The translations under genes and the position numbers were made by a program. Shown in pieces: positions 58,930-64,000 of a stretch of 64,000 bases of DNA. The first letter of the stretch is position 1. Every line of letters begins with the position of its first letter. The DNA comes from Inia geoffrensis (taxonomy: Eukaryota > Chordata > Mammalia > Artiodactyla > Iniidae), in assembly GCA_036417435.1 (NCBI GenBank), contig CM070901.1:69426501-69490500 (forward strand), read 5' to 3'. Under the pieces are notes generated by a model, which saw only the letters and a program-made list of their open reading frames with translations, ran no database searches and was not told the origin of the DNA.

Positions 58930-59640
58930 ACACCAAGTCATCCTTCATGACCCAGATCCTTAGTTACAGTCTAACCTGCCCTCCCACGCTTTTAACTCCC
59001 AAACCTTTCCCTTGGGGAACCCATGACCCATCACTGGCAAAATCCCTGGATGTTAAACCTCTTCTCTTGGATGTTTCCTTTACCTTTTTGCTCACATTGA
59101 AACCTGGCTCTTCCTTGATGGCACTGCTTCTTCTGCAGCCTTATGTAGCAGGCATTGTCTCTCCTTCATCCTTTGTTGTAATTGAGCTTGGGGATGGGAT
59201 AGTTCTTTGCTCCTCATTGCTGCTTCCAGTTCAATTCCCCACCTTCTTCCTCAAAAACCTTTCAGCTTTGAAGTTCCTGCTGTCAGACTCTACTGCCTGG
59301 ACATCTCTTTGTTGTCATTTGTAGACACTCTTGGTTACTCCCTTCCATTCCTTGAATATTTTAAACTCCTAGATTACTCACTCTCTGTAGTGCTACTGTC
59401 CTAATTCTTAGTGATTTTGATAAGCATATAGACTCTCCTTTCAAAACTCTGGCCCATTGGTTTTTGTCTTAGCCCCCATTGAGTTTTGTTCTCACTCTAC
59501 CTCCATCACCTACTTCTGTGGTTGTACACTAGATCTTTCCATTATCAATTACTGTATCCCCTCTGTAACCTCTAAACCCACCATTGCCTCCCTTTCCAAC
59601 TCTCCAGTACCCAAGGAAACAAATCTTCAGCCCAAATAGG
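58930..59640 (+). repeat. Possible ancient L2-type ORF2 fragment
   Basis: At about 59,098 one plus-strand frame reads HIETWLFLDGT. ETWL is characteristic of the endonuclease of L2/CR1-type LINEs. A 141-codon open frame (58,899-59,324) lies in a different register over the same DNA and is probably incidental. The copy is very diverged. Confidence 0.35.
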
Positions 59641-59754
59641 ACTTGAACTCTGTGCTATTGTAATTTATACTAAGAAATATATGTATTTGGTCTTTGTCCT
59701 TTTCCTAGCACAGAGCTCCCAAAGCCCTCAAATTTCCTGTGATGAAAGCAATCA

Positions 59755-60420
59755 AGATGTCTTTTGTTATGTTAATGAGGTGACTTTTGGAAAGGGCCTA
59801 CAGATGGGGGCTGGTTGCCAGGTAAGCCAACCATGTGATGAGAGGGTTGGAAGTTTCAGTCTCACCACCCACCTCTAGGGAGGAGAGAGAGGTTGGAGAT
59901 TGTGTTTAGTTACCAGTGGCCAATGATTTAATCTATTTTGAAATGAAACCTCCATAAAAACCCAAAAGGACTAGCTTCAGAGAGCTTCCAGATTGGTGAA
60001 CAAGCCAAGATTTGGGGGAGCGTGGCACTCTTGGAGGGAGGAGGCATGGAAGCTCTGTGCATTTTCTCCATACCTTGCCCTATGCATCTCTTACCTCTGG
60101 CTGTTGTAATAAGTGAAATGCTTCTCTGAGTTCTGTGAGCTGCTCTAGAAAATTAATTGAATGTGAGGAATGGGTCGCAGGAATTTCTGATCTATAGGTT
60201 GTTGGTCCAAAGCACAAGTGACACCCTGGACTTGTGATTGGCATCTGAAGTAGAAAGCAGTCTTGTGGGACTGAGCCCTTAACCTTGGAATCTGATGCTA
60301 TCTGGGCAGATAGTGTCAGAATTGGGTTGAATTGGACATCCAGCTGCTGTGGGGAATTGATTTGTGATGTGGGGAAAACTCCTACACATCAGAATCGGGG
60401 GCAGAAGTAGAGGTTCATTG
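59755..60420 (+). repeat. LTR-like dispersed repeat, plus strand
   Basis: The order 'gttaatgaggtgacttttgg', 'cctccataaaaacccaaaag' (TATA-like), 'cttgccctatgcatctctta', 'gagttctgtgagctgctcta', 'cttgtgggactgagccctta' and 'cctacacatcagaatcgggg' is that of a common mammalian LTR-type repeat that I recall but cannot name with certainty. No coding part is attached, so it would be a solitary LTR. Confidence 0.55.
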
Positions 60421-60724
60421 ATCTTAACACTGTTCCTCACTCCCCTCCATTCCTAACTTCTCTATTTACCCAGCTTAGATTCCTTGGTCCCTCAGTATAA
60501 TCACTCTCTTGCATAGATTCTCGTCTACCTTATTTCTCTCCTTCTCCATTGCACTCACCTGGAAAACCTCCAAACCTAGTTAAATCCAACTTTCCGACTA
60601 CTTTGCATCTAACACAGGAAGCAGAACTAGTTGGAGAAAAATACACAACCACTCTGACTAATCTCACTCTATGACACTGACCCTCTGTGGGCCAAAGTAT
60701 TGCTAAGCAACCTTACCTTACCTT

Positions 60725-60895
60725 ATTTGTGTAGTCCAAACTTTCTTACACATTAGAATCTCTTGGGCAAGCTTTTAAAAAATCCTGATGTCAGGCCATG
60801 CCCCTAGACCAATTAAATCATAGTCTGAGGCAGTGGACCCAGGCATCAGTTTTTTTTTAAACTCCACAGCCAAGTTTGAGAAGCACTGCCCTAAC
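60725..60895 (+). mobile_element. MER5A (hAT-Charlie MITE)
   Basis: 'tccaaactttcttacacatt', 'agaatctcttgggcaagctt' and the closing 'caagtttgagaagcactg' match MER5A, whose termini are inverted (cagtggttctcaaa type). A CTCF-like or coding role is not indicated. Confidence 0.75.
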
Positions 60896-61345
60896 CCATT
60901 CACTCCTTTACTCTTTGAGATGACTTTCATCCATACAGGCTTCTTTACTATTCCTCCAACATGCCAAGCACAGTTCTGCTACATGATTCTCTCTTTCTTC
61001 TGGGATACATTTCCCCCAAAAGTTGCATGGTTGGCTTCCTCTTTCCTTCAAGTTTCTGCTTCAGATACCTATTAGTAATGCCTTTCTGAACTGTCCCATG
61101 TAAAATAGGACTCCCCCAGCTCCAACCTTAGCACTTCCTGTCCCTCTTGCCTTACTTTTTCTCCTTAGAATTTATTACCATCTAACATGTTATATATTTA
61201 TTTGCCAATTATTTATTGTATGTTTCCATCTACGAGAAAAATAGCAGAGACTTTGTGCATTTTGTTCATTGCCCATAACAAAATGTGCACAGTAAATTTA
61301 TTTCACTAACAGATCAATAGGTGCTCAATAAATGTATACTTTTTA
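60896..61345 (+). repeat. L2 3' end
   Basis: 'cctttctgaactgtcccatg', 'tttattaccatctaacatgt', 'gcagagactttgtgcatttt' and the closing 'taggtgctcaataaatg' give the L2 3' consensus in order. Confidence 0.75.
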
Positions 61346-62821
61346 AAGGCTAGGCAACAAACACTTCGCAGGGTTCTATTGTGTTCGAGGCAATTGATAT
61401 TTTATGCAATAAAATATGCATTTTCTAAACCTGACCAAAGGGGCTGGGGTGGGACTTGGATCAGAGGGGTTGGGATCTTGGATACCTTAAGAGTCAGTTC
61501 CTAGATACTGAGAGCAAGGCCATTGGGCACAGCGGGGAGAGAGACAGTAGCAGCAGTGGCAGCAATGGAAGCAAATAGGAAATGTCACAGTACTGAGTCT
61601 GTAGGATTGTATTTTCAGCAACCAGAAGTAGAGAATCATGAACAGAACAAATCTACTTAAGCTCAAGGCCCAGAGAGACTCAGCTGGTGATCAGAGAGTG
61701 ACCAGTGCTTGTCACCGCAACACACAGAGATGACACACTGCTCTAGTGGGCTGTTAGGGAGGAGAGAGTGTGTAGAAGTTGGGGTGGCAGTAATTATAAG
61801 GGTGACTGCCCAGCTTACTACAATTGGTTTGGGTACCAGTGGGTTTTCTTTTCAAACTTGGTAGCTAAGGAAGTATGTATTCCACATGTGCTCTTAGAAG
61901 ATCTAATACCAATGAGAATTTATAGACTAATAGTAGATCACAGTTTTTAAAGCTATGGATGGATCAAATGGAGTTTAATTTTTTTTATTAAGTATATGAG
62001 TAAATCATTATGAGAGATCAAAAGATGAGTCTTTAGTCAATATTGTTTAACTTTGCTCCAATTATCCTACTTTTTACCCTTCTTAAGCATAGACTCACCA
62101 CATGCAACAGTAATAGGCTTGAATCAATTCACAAGTCTCTATGGACAATAAATGTCACATATCTTTATTTTTCTGAATCAAATTAAATTTGTCACCAAAC
62201 TCCCATTCATCAAAGCCCATGAGAAGTTGCAGAGTTGGTTCCCTTCCTTCTGCTGGATTGTACTGGACTCAGGTCTTATGCAGTCCAGAAAATGTGGGCA
62301 GACTGAATTTTGGACAGTGATGTAGATGTTTCATGCCTCATCTGTGAGTTAATTTGAAGTAGCTCACCTCTGTGCCAGCTTGGCCACAGGGACCTCTATT
62401 TACTAGTGTTGTGGGTAGAAATTATAATCTTAAAATATTTCATTTAGCCATGATGAAAAAAAAATTTTTTAAGGTGTAATTTATAATGGAAAACCCCAGG
62501 AAGAAAGATTTCTGTAGTGTCATGTTGTTTGTATTTTCAAGGTACAGAGCTGGTCATTTCTTTCCTTAGTAAGGTGAATGAGAAGAGGTTAAGAAGAAGC
62601 AAGAAGTTTCTTGAGATATTCACAGGTTCTTTTGGAGCTATTTGTCACAAATTCATCCCAGAATATTCTTTTATTAAATACCTAACTTCTATGTAAGTTA
62701 TGTAAGTTCTCCTGAGATGTAACCATCACTTGGGGAGCATATAATACATGCTGTGTTCATTTTATGTACAAAAATGTTACACATTATACGTTATAGAAGA
62801 CTGAATTGAAAATGAACTAAT
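61346..62821. other. Intergenic DNA, nothing recognised
   Basis: No gene or repeat was recognised in these 1.5 kb. Confidence 0.45.
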
Positions 62822-62833
62822 CAGCCACATGTT

Positions 62834-63187
62834 TTAAAATTTTATTTATTTATTTAATTTATTTTTGGCTGTGTTGGGTCTTTGTTGCTGCATGTGGGCT
62901 TTCTCCAGCTGCGGCGAGTGGAGACTATTCTTCGTTGCAGTGCACGGTCCTCTCATCGTGGTGGCTTCTCTTGTTGTGGAGCACAGGCTCTAGGTGCATG
63001 GGCTTCAGTAGTTGTGGCATGTGGGCTCAGCAGTTGTGGCTAGCAGGCTCTAGGGCACAGGCTCAGTAGTTGTGGCTCATGGGCTCAGTTGATCCGTGGC
63101 ATGTGAGATCCTCCTAGACCAGGGCTCGAACCCATGTCCCCTGCATTGGCAGATGGACTCTTAACTACTGTGCCACTAGGGAAGCCC
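62834..63187 (-). mobile_element. CHR-2-type SINE, minus strand
   Basis: Long CHR form in reverse: (TTTAT)n tail at 62,838-62,870, middle 'agtagttgtggc' units, and a head ending 'gtgccactagggaagcccc'. Flanks 'cagccacatgtt' (62,822-62,833) and 'cagccatatgtt' (63,188-63,199) form a 12-bp target duplication with one difference. Confidence 0.95.
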
Positions 63188-63920
63188 CAGCCATATGTTA
63201 ATCTGACTCATTACTGTGCAAATAATATAAGTTATTTTTTTTTGTAAAAGAGAAAGAGGAGGGGAAGAAAACTGTTCATGTCCCATGATCTACTTTTTCT
63301 CCTTTCAGCAAGCAGCAAATAAAGGATGCCCTTAGGTATTCTAATTTCAAAATAATATGAAACTGTTTTTTATAGAGTTTAGTTTCCAGGGGTATTCATA
63401 CAACTGTTTTCCCTCTGAGATCTTTCTATTTATGGGTTTCTGTGTATGGGGAGCATGCAGATTTCCATATATCAAGCACTTTCAATCTGTCAAATCCTTT
63501 CCTGTTTCTAGGAAATTAAACTCCCTTGGAGCTGTGCCACCTACTTCTCCCCTTAAAGCCACAGTCTCCATCATTCCCATTTGTGGACAAGCCATTCTGA
63601 TCACCTTGGTGGGCTCCATTTTTGAAACACAAAGGTTTCTAGTTCTGAAGCTTATGCAAAAAGCACTGTTTACCTCTCGCACATCAAGGAGCTTCTAGAG
63701 TGAGAAACATCTCACTGTTTCTTTTATGGGGTAATGGGAGTGGTGGAGGAGCAAATAATATATATGTGGGTGTTAATGAATAAGGAAAAAAAGGAGATGT
63801 TTTATTTATTCCTGATAAAGCCATAGCAGAAAAAAGGAGAAAAAACTCAATAATCCTTTATTGCAAAAACCTTTAGGATAATACTCTTTAGTAGGCTGGA
63901 CCTCAACAGCCTAACTTCAA
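63188..63920. other. Intergenic DNA
   Basis: No family was recognised. A 113-codon open frame on the plus strand (63,357-63,698) has no known motif. Confidence 0.4.
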
Positions 63921-63924
63921 TACA

Positions 63925-64000
63925 GGCTCACAAACTGTGAGCTCCTTAAGGCCCAGCCTTCTCCCACTCTGTATCCTCTACACGCACTCTGCATCTGGCA
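63925..64000 (+). repeat. L2/MIR-type 3' end running off the window
   Basis: 'cacaaactgtgagctcctta' to 'gcatctggca' follows the L2 3' terminal block (actgtgagctccttgagggc type). It continues beyond the last base. Confidence 0.55.

Noticed and set aside
58899..59324. 141-codon plus-strand frame
   Set aside because: It overlaps a possible ancient L2 fragment in another register. No domain is recognisable.
63357..63698. 113-codon plus-strand frame
   Set aside because: No motif is visible, and a minus-strand frame overlaps it. There is not enough support for a gene.

Overview
This is nuclear DNA from a mammal, almost certainly a cetacean (a hippopotamus relative is the main alternative). The window is full of CHR-type tRNA-derived SINEs, in both the short form and the longer form with a (TTTAT)n tail, plus cetartiodactyl-type LINE-1. 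Nothing resembling primate Alu, rodent B1/B2, pig PRE-1 or ruminant Bov-B was seen. I found no intact conventional gene. The only single-copy gene remnant is an olfactory receptor pseudogene of the OR10J type at 24,024-24,923. In other mammals OR10J genes lie in a receptor cluster near FCER1A, APCS and CRP, so this is probably intergenic DNA of that cluster.

Layout. 1-4,290: little recognisable sequence, then a probable ERV LTR and leader interrupted by an L1 3' end, then a SINE. 4,291-16,225: unannotated AT-rich DNA with scattered ancient MIR, L2 and L1M pieces, microsatellites and two adjacent SINEs. 16,226-22,125: a 5'-truncated L1 on the plus strand, then an ancient L1M on the minus strand. 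22,126-30,130: mostly unique DNA holding the OR pseudogene, one SINE and a MIR. 30,130-40,730: two ancient plus-strand L1M elements and a decayed, rearranged ERV-L-like region. Nested in these are a Tigger-like MITE, two SINEs, a full-length retrocopy of the mitochondrial ATP synthase subunit ATP5MJ with an open 60-codon frame, and a 40-nt 5S rRNA fragment. 40,740-50,160: two minus-strand L1s lying head to tail, the second nearly complete for ORF2, between older L1 debris. 50,350-57,470: older L1 pieces, SINEs, a degenerate tandem repeat and an AT-rich palindrome. 57,850-64,000: a short SINE, LTR-like repeats, MER5A, L2 and a final CHR SINE.

The genes do not form a pathway or operon. The window is mainly a record of retrotransposition. 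L1 machinery, some of it represented by the L1s here, explains the SINEs, the ATP5MJ retrocopy and probably the 5S fragment, because several of these have direct repeats at both ends. I found no undescribed system. The best leads are the ATP5MJ retrocopy with an open frame and the tailless 5S rRNA insertion with a 14-bp target-site duplication. Repeat family names come from remembered consensus sequences, not a database search. Boundaries of ancient elements are approximate.
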